From contig JAPXFQ010000778.1 in NCBI GenBank assembly GCA_028564705.1, positions 405,662 to 469,661 of the forward strand: a stretch of 64,000 bases of DNA, written 5' to 3'. Under the pieces are notes generated by a model that saw only the letters and a list, made by a program, of their open reading frames with translations, was not told the origin of the DNA and did no database searches. The stretch comes from Apricaphanius iberus (taxonomy: Eukaryota > Chordata > Actinopteri > Cyprinodontiformes > Aphaniidae). Shown here one piece after another: positions 1 through 11,687 of the stretch. The translations under genes and the position numbers were made by a program. Positions within the stretch are counted from its first letter, which is position 1; each line of letters starts with the position of its first letter.

Positions 1-46
1 CCCTGTGCGATAGAGGCTGCTCACAAATTGTTTACTCCTAAGCAAA

Positions 47-478
47 GAACCAGACGTTACTGAATATATCATTGGCTTCCATGCTTTTATGTCCGACTGC
101 AAGTGGAACTCAGAGGTTTTATATGATGCATTTTATCAAGGACTGTCTGATGACATAAAGGATGATATTGCTACTAGAGATCCTCCAAAGACTCTTAAGG
201 GGCTAGAGAAGCTAGCCACAAGGATCGATCTGAGACTTGGAGGAAGAAGAGAGAAACTCAGGAGTAATCAGCCCAGATCCTTTTCATCCTTTGCCCTTAC
301 CTATGCCTGCCACCATTTCTCTTGACTCAGCTAAGTCTCCAGAGGAACCAATGCAGATTGGGCGTACGAGGTTAACCCAGGAGGAACGAGAAAGAAGACT
401 CCTCCAGCGCCTCTGTTTTTACTGTGGAGGACAGGACCATAGGGCCGCCCAATGCCCAGTAAAAGTCCCACCGAATTG
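47..478 (+). pseudogene. Ty3/gypsy gag fragment with zinc knuckle
   Basis: Structural Gag of a Ty3/gypsy (sushi-like) retrotransposon. The first part (89-325) reads YDAFYQGLSDDIKDDIA, a typical capsid stretch. A frame change near 240-325 moves into a second frame (to 478) that has the pre-knuckle [14 protein letters not shown] and a CCHC knuckle, [14 protein letters not shown], at about 415-456. The frame shift and the lack of an upstream start mark it as dead. The 5' end and LTR lie outside the window. The next recognisable coding sequence is reverse transcriptase only about 20 bases downstream, so most of the protease has been deleted. Confidence 0.85.
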
Positions 479-499
479 ATTCCAGGATCTAAAACCTCA

Positions 500-1128
500 C
501 CGGTGCAGGTTATTTTCCCTGTCAGGCCCAGAGAAAGAGGCTATGAATAGATGCATCTCAGTAGCTCTTAAGGCTGGACTCATTAGTAAATTCACTTCTC
601 CTACCGGAGCTGAATTTTTTTTTTTGTCGGGAAAAAGGATGGTTCCCTCCGGCCATGTATTGATTATAGCGGTCTTAATAACATCACAGGTAAAAATCGC
701 TACCCACTTCCCTTAATGTCTCGTGCATTCGAGCTTCTACAAGTGAGTACCATTTTCACAAAGCTTGATCTCATACGCACTACCATTTATTGCGTATCAG
801 GCAAGGCGATCAATTGAAGACTGCCTTCAACACTCCCTCTGGTCATTATGAATACCTTGTCATGCCTTTTGGGATAACAAATGCACCAGCAGTGTTCCAG
901 ACTCTTGTCAATAATGTGCTAAGGGATATGATCAACAAATTTGTGTTTATTAACCTTGATGACATTCTCATTTTTCAAGGATCCACAGAGTCACATTTCC
1001 CATGTACGTCAGGTACTACTTCGAATCCTTCAAAATCAACTTTATGTTAAGGCAGAGAAGTGTGAATTTCATAAAGAATCAGTCTTGTTTCTGGGTTTCA
1101 TCATCTCCCTAAGGGAGATTAAGATGGA
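500..1128 (+). pseudogene. Ty3/gypsy reverse transcriptase, first part
   Basis: N-terminal and palm part of the pol reverse transcriptase of the same gypsy element. It starts around SGPEKEAMN (about 520) and contains the FFLSGKKDG and [18 protein letters not shown] blocks. It then has [16 protein letters not shown] (about 850-900) and a variant catalytic box NLDDILIF (about 952-975), where the family normally has YLDD. Reading needs at least two frame changes. The sequence stops at 1128, at the duplicated target site of a GC-rich retroposon, and resumes at 3844. Confidence 0.88.
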
Positions 1129-3843
1129 TCCGCTTGCGGTTGGGGCGCTAGGTGCCATGGCCCTCACCTGGGGTGGGACTTTGGGGGCTTTGGGTGGTGA
1201 CTGCATGCGGCCGCTTAGGGGGGTTGCACTGGTGGACACAGATTACTGGCCTGGTGCTGTGCTGCTCTGGTGTGGGTCTGGGCTGGGCCTGGGGCTTGGG
1301 TTCTGGGGTGCTGCAACCCCCTAGCTGGGGTCCTGACCAGGGCTTGGCCAGTGGGGGGGCCTCTACCTCCAGTGCCAGCTGGGGGGGACTGTGGTCGACC
1401 GGTGGCCGGCAGTGCTGCTGCCTTTTCTATCTCCCTGGGCTGGTTCTTGTCTCCGGCTCCCCGATGGCCCCTTGCTGTACTTACTCGTAAGGGTGGCGGC
1501 GGTTGGGCAGCGTCTCTGGGCCCGGTCAGCCATATTGGCACCAGACTTGGCTCATGGGTCTTGGCCTAAGTACTCTGGGTCGGCCTCTTCAGTGGGCTGG
1601 CTGGGTGGTGGGGTGGGGGCGCTGGCTTTGGTTGCTTCCCAGCCATCGGACGGCAATAGCAAGGGTGGTGGATGTCAGCCTGGTGGGTCGGCTGCCTGGG
1701 GCCTCGGTTTTGCTCACGGGCACAGCGCTGTGTGGCCGGGTTATCAGAGTCGGTGATGCGCTGGGTTCCTACCTCTACGCAGGGGTCCTTTGTGCACTGG
1801 CGGTGCTGGGGCCTCTCTTGTTGGCAGGGAGGTGTTTACCATACAGCACGGGTGCTCCTCCAAATGGGGTGCGCTTGGACAGGGGGAAGGATGTGCGGTG
1901 GGAGGGTGGGCTAAACTCAACCTGGGTGTCTAGTGTCCTGTGTTTTGGTAGTACTCTGAATGCTGTGATGGATTTTGGTCTCCCAATGGGATGGGGGCAG
2001 GGTCAGGGTTATGAGCCTCTCCTCTGGTGCCGGTGCCCACTGAGGGCCCAGGGTGGGAGATGGGTTGCCTGGCAGGATTCCCATGTCCCAATCCTCTGTT
2101 TTAAGTGCACATTAGAACAACACTCAACAACACCACATCCGAGCAGGGCGAGAGAGGCTGGGGTCTTCCCACGCCCCTGTACGTTTGACCATCAGGGATT
2201 GGAGTCCGGGAATATATCAGGCCATCTAGTTGGGGACCTGGGCTGGTGGGCTACTCTTGCCACGGTGGGTGCTTTGGCGGTCTGCTTATCCCCATCCCGG
2301 TGCGCAGCGGGTACGTCTCCCGGGTGCAGGGGCAGGTTGCCCTATTGGGGGCATCTGTCCCTGAGCCTGGGAGTGTAGTGTGTGTATATATAGGGCGTAT
2401 GAATAAGAGGGAGGGTACGTATGATTGTCTCCGTACGTCTGTCTACTTGTCAGGCTGGGTATTTGTCTGCCCTCTGGCCTGGTGCATCTCAGGCCCCACA
2501 TCCAGTGGGGACTTTTCCTCCTCCATCACTCCATGTCAGTGATGGATACCTCTGCCCGCTGGTCATTGGATGCGCCCCGGCTCGGCCCTGGTGAATGGCT
2601 GGTCCTGGATGTGCCAGTGTGTCGTGTGGCTGGTGTTTCAGGCCGATGTCCTCCTTGGATTGACTGGAGCACCTCTTATGGGGTTGCCGGGGTTGAAGAG
2701 TAGGTTGGTGTCGTTTGGTAGGTCGATGGGGACCGTGTCTTGCGCCCAGACCTCTTGCTGGTTCTGTGGGCTCCACTGCCTGGTCGGCACATTTGGGGGA
2801 GTTGTCCAGCATTTGCTGGGTCCCTTGTCTCGGCGCTCTTCTTGGGGCAGGATCTGGACCTGGGAGCTGGTAGATCTGCGTGTCCAGGGGAGGACGTACA
2901 TCCACTGCGAATTTTTCTCTGGCTCCCTGGCGTGTGTGTGGGGGGGCTGAATTGTTGCCGGTGGCGTCCGTCGGCTGCCTGCCGGTCCCTCCAGCCTTGC
3001 AACGGCGGTGGAGTACCCTTGTCGGCCGATCCCTGGTTGGGGCCCTAATGGGGGGGGCTTTACTTTACTCCGGTTTCTCCGGCTCGTCCCTGCGATCTCT
3101 TGGGCCCCAGCATTGCAGCTGCTGGGTGTTCCCCTGGTGCTTCCATCTGTTCTTCTCGTCGTGGGCGGTCAGCCCTGCGCTGGTCCGCTTGTGGCCCCTG
3201 CACTCTTGGAGGCTCTGACATATACATCTCCGACCTCCTTCATGTCTACGTACATTCCTGTAGTAAGAATTAACGGCTCCTTACACCAGCTAACAATCAC
3301 TTGCATGGGGAAACCTTATTTACACCTGCATGCTCATACACAGGAAGTCAGGAAGGCATGGGGACATTGGTGTGTAAGGACATAATGAGGAGCTAAGGTA
3401 AATAGATAGTAGGTACAAGGAACTTACCAGAAACATTAGTGTTGTGTTCATTAATCCGTTTTTGTGTGTAGTGAATGTCTACTTAGTTCATATTACTAGA
3501 TCCGTTTTGTTAAACTTGTTCTGTTCTATTGGTTGTTTTTGTTTTTCCCACTTCTCTGCCATCCCTATCTTGCACCGTCAGTTTACACTTCTACCGGTCC
3601 TGTTTCACTTGTTAATCTTCTTTCTGTCTTCCTTTTTATCTCAATTTTGTGTCCATAACTTCAATAAACCCTAACCCCTCAGTAATCGCTAATAAAACAT
3701 TTTCATACATATATATCAAGTGGAGTAATATAGCTGTAATGCTCTGCTTGGGAAAGTAAATCTGTTGGGCTTGTACTTGGTACTCAGACGGCAGTTCTGA
3801 GTAGCAAACTGCTAGAAAGGACACGTAAAAGGAAAACAAAAAA
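1129..3843 (+). mobile_element. GC-rich poly(A) retroposon, copy A, unclassified
   Basis: This 2.7-kb GC-rich insertion lies in the gypsy RT. The 8-bp sequence AAGATGGA occurs just before it (1121-1128) and just after it (3844-3851), and the insert ends in an A-rich tail. Both are hallmarks of LINE-type target-primed insertion. Its 3' half (about 2340-3840) is homologous to 19290-21050, including the block AATCACTTGCATGGGGAAAC and the closing 150 bases after an AATAAA-like signal. Several overlapping open frames on both strands (up to 291 codons) look like GC-bias shadows. I recognise no domain. It could be the 3' UTR of a LINE or a non-autonomous retroposon. Confidence 0.75.
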
Positions 3844-4069
3844 AAGATGGAAGGTCTCTGCAGTTGCTGATCGACCTTGACCCACCAGCACCAAGGAACT
3901 ACAATGGTTCATTGGCTTTGCCAACTTCTACCACCAATTTACTCACAACTTCAGTTCAGTGGCAGCCCCTTTACATCAGTTAATGTCATCCAAGGTTAGT
4001 TTTTTGTGGACCAAGGAAGCCCAAGAGGCATTTGATGCTCTAAAGTTAAGTTTTACATCTACACCTGTA
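3844..4069 (+). pseudogene. Ty3/gypsy reverse transcriptase, thumb and connection
   Basis: The gypsy pol continues after retroposon A. It reads [32 protein letters not shown] and [14 protein letters not shown], the conserved stretch between RT and RNase H in Ty3/gypsy elements. A stop or frame change just after the junction (about 3870) shows decay. The reading frame ends exactly at TSTPV, where the 18-kb DNA transposon begins, and picks up again as the RNase H domain at 22205. Confidence 0.88.
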
Positions 4070-4846
4070 TGGAATTATTTTTGTGCCAATGGAAACAAAC
4101 AAAACTTCTTCAATGTCAAACAAAAACAGGGAATTTGAAAGAAAATAAAACTTAATTTTTTTAAGTATAACTTGCAATCAAATTATTTGTCTAATTGCAT
4201 AAATTATTGGTCTTTTACTCTGCTAATAATGTATTCCTCTGTTTACGGTTTCCTCTGCTTCTCTATCTCCCGTCAGACTTTTGATCCGACTCTCGGTTTT
4301 GCATTCTCTCTGCAGCTCTCTCTCGTTTGCGCTCACTGACTTTTTGTTTGCAGTTCTGGCACAATCGTCTCAGGTGGGTGGGCTTTTTCAGGAGATCGTC
4401 CCCAATGGCTAGTTAGTTTTTGATTGACACAGCTCATCAGCGCAGTGCCCTGGAAGTTGTGTATATGTAGCTGGGGCTCAAAAGCGAACCTGGCTTTAGC
4501 AAAGAGGATAGTTTGCGGAAAGACCACACCACGAAGAAGACCATCAACGACCATCTATAACAACAAAAACCAATTAAATGTAAGTATTTTATCACATTCA
4601 GTGTCTTTTTGTAAGACATTTTGTTGATTTGTTGTGTTATAGATGAAGTAAAAGCAAGGTTTTGCTAAGAGTTAGCTTTTACTGTAGACAGCATTAGCCA
4701 ACTAGCTATCTCCCATTAAGTTGTCCATTATAAACATAGAGGCCACATTGACCGCTTAATCGTATGTCAACGTCTTAGTTGTGTTGTTTGTTAAATCACT
4801 ATCCCAAGCACCAGCTTCCCTTGAAAAAAACAGCTATTTAACTCAT

Positions 4847-5435
4847 TGTCATGCCCTCTGGCTCAGAAGCCAGGTAGTGCACTCTCTGTTCCCTTTAGGT
4901 GGGTGGCAGCTTGGCAGGTGGATTGTCTTCAATCAGCTGATTAAGTGCACCTGGGGCTGATCTTCTCCACTGCATAAAGCTTCTCTCTGGACTTCAGTTC
5001 CTCGTCGGACTGTAAAGCTGAACATTGGAACTCTGCACACCCTGACCTCCAAACCCTCCTCTAACCTCTGTGGATAAGAACAGGACAAAGTCTGGATTTC
5101 ATTCCCCTCTGCCCCCCTGCAAACTCCCTGGACCCCTACACCGGGACTCCACAGCTTCACCACTCACCCTCCATCACCCTGTCAGCGATCCACCTGCCAC
5201 TGCCACCCGCCGGACTTCCCTTCCCTCACAGTCTGCTGCACCCCAGTTAAGCTTTTATTTAGTTGTTACTTTTCGCTCATTGAAGTTGTTTTTTGTTAGG
5301 ATATTTTTAGTGTAGTATAGCTTTTGTTTTGTTTCAGTTTGCTTTTGTATTTTGCTGGTTGTTTATTAAAACTTTTATTTGGAATTTTTGAGTTGTGTCT
5401 TGTTGTCCTGCGCCTGAGTCTCACCATCTGTAACA
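4847..5435 (+). mobile_element. Solo LTR (gypsy-like)
   Basis: This 589-bp block begins TGTCATGCCCTCTGG and ends ATCTGTAACA (TG...CA), with a 5-bp duplication CTCAT on each side (4842-4846, 5436-5440). The matching place in the right TIR (about 18410-18425) is uninterrupted, which proves insertion. A CATAAA-like box lies near 4973 and a TTTATTAAAACTTTTATT poly(A)-like region near 5360. The 5-bp duplication fits Ty3/gypsy or retroviral integration. No internal region remains. Confidence 0.82.
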
Positions 5436-5818
5436 CTCATGGAGAATGGGAGGTGTTGGTCCACAGCCTTTCCTAATGCTGCGGTCACATGAAGAATAAA
5501 AGCCCGGTAAAGTCTAATTGTGGGAATGTGTGATTTCGGTGTTTGAACGGGTTAGTTTGGATTTACCGAAGTGAAACAAACGAACCGACCAAAGCGGCAG
5601 TAGACCAGCAGCAGCCGTGTTCTGCTGGGGTAAAATCGTTGTTTTTGTCAAGGGAAGCTGGTGCTTGGGAAATAAGGATTTAACTTTGCTTTCATGTCAG
5701 AAAAGGCTGAATAAAGGCAAGGTAAAGCACTGAGTGAGTAACTGACATTAGTTCAGATTTACAAAAGATATACTCCATAGGCTACTAGCGTTAGTTTACG
5801 GGGCTGCCCGGTTCAAAA

Positions 5819-5861
5819 ATGACGAAGCGACGGACTGATACGGCCAATGCGGCGTCTATAG
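5819..5861 (+). other. TIR-encoded first coding exon (left copy)
   Basis: ATG opens 14 codons reading MTKRRTDTANAASI plus one base, followed by a GT donor at 5862. The identical 43-base exon lies in the right TIR on the minus strand (17797-17755), where it joins in phase to the transposase. On this side it would be the start of the HECT-like gene. The next plus-strand exon is not settled, so its use here is inferred. Confidence 0.5.
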
Positions 5862-6109
5862 GTACACTACACTTGCTGGTGTGATGATCTGTATCAGTTA
5901 AGATTCACGATAATTTTTCCTGCTAATCAGGGAAGGCTGGTGGAGCTGTCTTGTTAATACTTAAACTGTCTTCTTCTCTCTGTTGAAGAGGTAGAGGAGA
6001 GCATTCAGTCATTAACAAAAAAACATTAAGGGGTATGTTACTGTAAATAACATTAAATTACAAATACTTGTGTTGGTTATTGAACTAATGATACAAAATG
6101 CTTTATAAT

Positions 6110-6500
6110 GGTATTTGTGCATTTGAGGGTTTAGAAGGTGTGAATATAATCTATTGTCATTGGGCAAGGCCAGCACAGGAAAGAGTCAGGGACAGAGCCC
6201 GGGGCAGTGCACAAGCATGGATCAAGAAATGGCCAGGTCTAAGATTTGAAATGGTGATTAATAAGCACTGTAAGAACAATAAATCCACTGATTAATTGTT
6301 CTAAGAAAAATTCCATTTTATTTGTTATAACTGATAAATGGTTTTGGAATATACTATACAATACCATTTGTTTACTGTGAAACATTTTTTGCAGGTCTTT
6401 CCCTGGATTTTTTTTTAGGCAAGGGTCCAAGCGAAGATCAGTGAGCTTTAATAGGCCAGCAAAGATAGCCAAACAGTGGAACCCTTTTCATTTCACAGTT
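6110..6500 (+). pseudogene. HECT-like gene, probable 5' exons
   Basis: Two exon-like stretches lie between the left TIR and the L2 insertion. One (about 6160-6237) is rich in R, A and Q and ends at a possible donor, CCAG/GTCTAAG. The other starts after TTTTTTGCAG at 6394 and in one frame reads VFPWIFFRQGSKRRSVSFNR. That resembles the N-terminal segment of fish transposon-borne proteins annotated as G2/M-phase E3-ligase-like. A homopolymer T run gives conflicting frames. The exon limits are uncertain, and the gene is cut by the L2 element that follows. Confidence 0.45.
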
Positions 6501-6916
6501 TAGTATTTTATAAATATTGTGAAACAACCCCCCCACCAGCTCAGAACTGTGCAGGCTGGTGTGGGGAAGAGAACTCTGCTCATGTCTGAAGACATGACTC
6601 ATTCAGAGGTGATCTTGGTTAATTCCTCCCTGCGTCTGGCAACAACGTGGAGGTGGAGACTGCGTTGGTAAGACGTATCGCGTCATTTCCTGTTTGGTGA
6701 CTCACTCGGTTGTAGCAAGTCGGGGTTTCTCTCTCATCTCTCTTGAATTAATCTAATTTTCTCTGTCCAGAAGTTTTTCTGAGTTGCTTTAACACACAAA
6801 CACATTAAAACATTTAGTTTCTGTTGGTGTTCTTTGCGTTCTGGGACTCTTAAGCGTTACACTGGTTTTCTGGGCTCGGTAAGGTACCGCTAGGTTAGCT
6901 TAGCTCCACGGCTAGC

Positions 6917-7815
6917 ATGGCTTCGGCAGCTTTGTCTCCTGTTCCTCCGTCTCTCTCTGAACCTCCTCCTCTCTCCTGCTCTCTCTGTCAGATGTTTAGT
7001 TACTCCTCCGCCTCATTTAGTGAAGTTGGTAGGTGTATTAAGTGCAGCATTTTTGTAGCCTTGGAGGCGAGGGTTTCTGAGCTAGAGGCCTGGCTCCGCG
7101 CTTTAGAACAGCCAGGCCCAGCATTAGCTAGCGCGGAGTCAATTAGGACAGGACCCCTTAACCGTCCTCCAACAGCTCCCGTGCAGCCGGGATCTGAGGC
7201 GAGCTGGGTGACGGTTCGTAGGAAGCCTAGCGCCAGACCCCAGCCCGCGGCCAACCTCCAGCCCCTTTCTCTGAACAATAGGTTCGCCCCGCTCAGCGAC
7301 GCACCCGCCGAGCAGGAGAGGCCGATTCTTGTAATTGGCAGCTCCATAGTTAGGAACGTGGCTCCAGAGACACGAAAGACCACAGTCAAATGCCTTCCAG
7401 GGGCCAGAGCTGCGGACATTTGGTCCCATCTGAAGCTTTGGCCAAGGACAAACGGCGGTACAGCAGGATCGTTATCCATGCTGGTGGCAATGACACCCGG
7501 CGACGGCAATCGGAGGTCACTAAAATTAGCGTAGCTTCGGTGTGTAGGGCTGCCAAAAAGATGTCTGACTCTGTAATTTTTTCTGGTCCCCTGCCTGATC
7601 GTACTAGCGATGACATGTACAGCCGTGTGCTGTTGTTTCACCTTTGGTTGTCAAGGTGGTGTCCAGAAAACGATGTGGGCTACATTGATAACTGGGGGGC
7701 CTTCTGGGGAAAACCTGGACTGTTACGTAGAGACGGAATCCATCCCACCGCGGACGGAGCTTCGCTTCTTTCCAGGAACATTGATAGGGTTATCTCTAGT
7801 TCCCCAATGCCGTGA
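6917..7815 (+). pseudogene. L2 ORF1: coiled-coil and SGNH esterase
   Basis: The ATG at 6917 opens a protein with a CSLCQMF...CIKC cysteine pattern (residues about 21-42) and a short coiled coil VALEARVSELEAWLRALEQ. A basic linker follows, then the esterase block I motif ILVIGSSIVRNV, holding the expected nucleophile Ser. One frame shift near 7395-7450 moves to a second frame with VIHAGGNDT (block III) and LLRRDGIHPTADG (Asp/His block). This arrangement is known for L2/CR1 ORF1 proteins, which bind RNA and have lipase-like folds. The shift separates the catalytic blocks, so this copy is inactive. The related minus-strand copy lies at 27657-28352. Confidence 0.82.
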
Positions 7816-7862
7816 CAACCCAGAGTCCAGCTCAGGGATCAGGGACTGCCACCCACCCACTA

Positions 7863-10858
7863 CCCTATAGAGACAGTTTCCCGTCCACTGCCCAAAACTA
7901 ATGAATTAAAAGTTAATGCTACTAGAGCAAAGTATAAAAATCTCATAAAGATAAATACAACTCTGACTGAACAGAAAAATAAATCAATTAAATGTGGTTT
8001 ACTAAACATAAGATCTCTCCCCTCAAAAACACTCTTAGTAAATGACTTAATTTGTGAAAATAATATTGATTTGTTTTGTCTTGCAGAGACATGGTTGTAG
8101 GAAGAGGACCATGTCACAATAAATGAGTCAACTCCCCCTAGCTACTTAAACTTTAGTGTCCCTCGAGGTACTGGTCGAGGAGGTGGTGTAGCCACCATCT
8201 TTCATTCAGATTTACTAATCTCCAAAAAAATAATTACAGTACCTTTGAGCATTTAATATTTAGCCTTCCTCATACACATAACGCAGTAAAGCCACTTTTA
8301 TTTGTAGTCTTATATCGTCCACCAGGCCCTTATTCTCAATTTTTAGATCAGATAGCAGATTTTCTATCTGACTTAGTTTTAAACACTGATAAAGTCATTA
8401 TAGTCGGAGACTTCAATATTCATGTTGATAATGAAAGTGATAGTCTAAATACAGCTTTTAACATTATCTTAGACTCAATAGGCTTTACTCAAAATGTGCA
8501 GGGTCCAACCCATTGCGGTCACCACACCTTAGATCTTGTGCTGACTTATGGCATTGACTGTGAAGAAATAACAGTCTTTCCACATAACCCTATCCTGTCT
8601 GCTCATTTCCTCATCACTTTTAAACTTACTCTAACAGATCATATCAAACCTGAAAGAAAACTTCATTATACCAGAATGTTATCAGACAATGCTGTAGCAA
8701 GTTTTAAAGAAGCTCTTCCAACTTTAATTCCCTCAGTACATAAAAGTACAATAGAAAACAGTGATTTAACTCGTAACCCCTCACAACTTGACGTTCTAGT
8801 TCATAGCGTTAATTCCTCCGTGCGTCTGGCAATAGACAACGTTGACCCACTGAAAAAGAAGGTGGCCAGCCTTAGAAGATTAGCTCCCTGGTTTAATTCA
8901 GAGCTACATACCCTGAAGAAGAACGTTAGAAAACTAGAGAGAAAATGGCGCTCCACGCATTTACAGGATTCCTATTTAGTGTGGAAAAATAGTCTATTGC
9001 TATATAAAAAGAGGCTTCGAACAGCTAGAACAGCATATTATTCATCTTTAATCGAGGAGAATAAAAATAATCCTAGGTTTCTTTTTAATACAGTTGCTAA
9101 ACTCACACAGGATCATAGCTCTATCGAGCCAACCATTCCCCAAGCTCTTAGTAGTGATGACTTCATGCAATTCTTTATAAATAAAATAGACCCAATAAAA
9201 AATAAAATAATTGGGAACCTTCCCAATATGCTTGCTTCCTCCCTAGTTAATGAGGCAACATCAAAAATGGTTGAACCTAATATACGCTTAAACTGCTTTA
9301 ATGCAGCCGAACCTTCTGATGTACTAAAATTATTAGCTTCATCTAAACCTTCAACTTCTGTTTTAGACCCAATCCCAACTAAACTCTTAAAAGAAGTTTT
9401 CCCTCTGATCGCTGCTCCAATTTTAGATATAATGAATCTATCCTTAGTCAATGGATATGTACCACAGGAGTTTAAGATAGCTGTAATTAAACCTCTACTT
9501 AAGAAACCCTCTCTTGATCAAAACGACTTAATTAACTATAGACCGATATCTAATCTTCCCTTCTTATCTAAAATTCTTGAGAAAATAGTTGCACACCAGA
9601 TATGTGAGCATTTAAACAATGATGAGCTGTTTGAGACGTTTCAGTCAGGCTTTAGAGCTTATCATAGCACTGAAACAGCTCTGGTGAAGGTTACTAATGA
9701 TATTCTCATAGCCTCAGACAATGGACTGGTGACCATTCTGGTCCTGTTAGATCTCAGTGCTGCCTTTGACACTGTTGATCACAATATTCTCATAGAAAGG
9801 CTTCAAAGTGTCGGTATAAAAGGAACAGCACTAGGTTGGTTTAAATCTTATTTGTCTAACAGATTTCAGTTTGTTCAGGTAAATGATAAATCTTCCTCAA
9901 CCTCAATAGTTACTTGCGGAGTACCACAGGGTTCAGTGCTTGGGCCGATTCTTTTTACTATATATATGCTTCCTATTGGTAAAATAATTAGGCAGCATGG
10001 GATAAAATTCCATAGTTACGCTGATGATACACAGCTCTATCTATCCATAAATCCTGATGAATCCAATCAGTTAGGTAGACTACAGGCATGTCTGGAAGAC
10101 TTAAAACTTGGATAACTCTAAACTTCTTGCTTCTGAATTCTGATAAAACAGAAGTTGTCGTCTTTGGACCGGAATCTCTGAAAAAGAAACTACTTAGTCA
10201 ACCCCTTCACCTAGACGGCCTTAAATTAGCCTCCAGTAATAAAGCAAAGAACCTCTGTGTTATTTTTGACCAAGACATGTCATTTAGATCTCACATTAAA
10301 AAACTCTCTAGGATTTCCTTTTTTCACCTTAGGAATATTGCAAAAATTAGAACCATCCTGTCCAGGAATGATGCTGAAAAACTAGTCCATGCCTTTATTA
10401 CTTCAAGACTGGATTACTGTAACTCTTTATTATCAGGTAGTCCACAGAAAACAATTAAAAGTCTTCAGTTAGTCCAAAATGCTGCTGCTAGGATTCTGAT
10501 GAATATTAAAAGAAGTGATCACATTTCCCCTGTTTTAGCTTCTCTTCACTGGCTCCCAGTAAAATCTAGAATAGAATTCAAGATCCTCCTTCTGACATAT
10601 AAAGCTCTTAATAATCTAGCTCCATCATACATAAGAGACCTGATTGTTCCATATGTTCCTAACAGGGCCCTTCGCTCTCAGACTGCAGGTTTACTGGTAG
10701 TTCCTAGGATTTCTAAAAGTACAATGGGTGGCAGATCTTTCAGCTATCAGGCTCCCCTCCTATGGAACAGGCTCCCAGGGTTGGTTCGTGAAGCAGACAA
10801 TTTGTATATCTTTAAAACTAGGCTTAAAACTTTCCTCTTTGACAAAGCTTACAGTTAG
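7863..10858 (+). pseudogene. L2 ORF2: endonuclease and reverse transcriptase
   Basis: The apurinic-type endonuclease starts near [12 protein letters not shown] (about 7993) and LFCLAETWL (about 8070). A TAG stop at 8098 and a frame break near 8250 interrupt it. The frame is then open through 8496-10115: GDFNIHV (about 8406), LLDLSAAFDTVDHN (about 9748), GVPQGSVLGPILF (about 9919) and catalytic YADDTQLYL (about 10017). A frameshift near 10100 puts the C-terminal domain (10088-10858, ending LKTFLFDKAYS) in another frame. The intact relative at 42868-45552 shows these breaks are damage rather than programmed shifts. Confidence 0.92.
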
Positions 10859-11687
10859 AGATATGTTAACAGGCAGTTAGAGACAGGTTAGACAGGTAGC
10901 TAGGAAGAGATAGGTTAATATTAGTAGCCAGGTAGAGTGTCAAAAGCTAGGAAGGGATACGAAGAGGTAGAGCAGCTTCGTAGAGATAGATTAATGTAAG
11001 CCAAGTAGAGAGTGTTAGTAGCTAGGTCTCCTAGTAGCTAGGAGACAGGTTAATGTTAGTAGCTATGCTGCTTTAGGCTAGGCTGTTGGAGGACATTATT
11101 AGGGTCTGTTCCTACTTTCTCTCCTACTTCTCCCCAACTGCATGATGTGCTGTCAATTCAAGCGCTAACCTGTTTTCTCTTAGTCTCTTCCTACAGTAGG
11201 TGCTCCTGACCCGCCCTGCTTGACGACCCTGACTAAGATGGCATTGCAGTGACGGAAAGTTCTCCACATCCTGCAACAAACTTCTGCATCAGTTGTGGTG
11301 TTCTTTCTGTGTCTCTGTTCTGTGTCTCTGTTCTGTATTCTCCAAACCACAGACGGTCTCGGCAGATGACCGCTTGTGCTGAGCCTGGTTCTGCCGGAGG
11401 TTTTTTCCTGTTAAAAGGGAGTTTTTCCTTTCCACTGTCGCTTCGTGCTTGCTCAGTGTGAGGGATTGCTGAGAATTACACAACGCAATCTTCTGTGGTT
11501 CTCTAATTTCTAAATTAAACATTGTATTGTAATAACTCTTCTTGTAAAGTGCCTTGAGGTGACATCTGTTGTGAAACGGCGCTATATAAATAAACTGAAT
11601 TGAAATGGAAATTGATCTTTCTTTCTCTTATACACTCATCAAGCAACTGAAACAGTTGAAAATTCATAATATTAACTTACATTTTAG

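Larger units (their letters stand above)
4070..5994. repeat. Left terminal inverted repeat
   Basis: This pairs in inverted orientation with 17617-22194. The net length is about 1,332 bases (4070-4842 plus 5436-5994), because a solo LTR interrupts it. The inner boundary is near CTCTCTGTTGAAGAGGTA. It contains splice-donor-like GTAAGT after 4577 and a short ATG-containing exon (5819-5861) that also occurs in the other TIR, which suggests each TIR carries promoter, leader and start codon. Confidence 0.85.
6510..11606 (+). mobile_element. L2 LINE, copy 1, near full length
   Basis: This is an L2-clade non-LTR element inside the DNA transposon. It has a 5' UTR, ORF1 with a zinc-finger-like start and SGNH esterase domain, ORF2 with endonuclease and RT, and a 3' UTR rich in TAGCTAGG-like repeats. 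The 3' end is GCGCTATATAAATAAACTGAATTGAA. The 5' boundary is approximate because no other copy here keeps that end. Both ORFs carry frame breaks. Confidence 0.88.

Noticed and set aside
1152..3385. Several overlapping open frames of 100-291 codons on both strands
   Set aside because: They are in GC-rich retroposon sequence, overlap in many frames, are low-complexity (Gly/Trp/Leu-rich) and match no domain.
10100..10115. Programmed frameshift in L2 ORF2
   Set aside because: Copies 2 and 3 read straight through this place (AAAACTTGGATGAC), so the break in copy 1 is a mutation.
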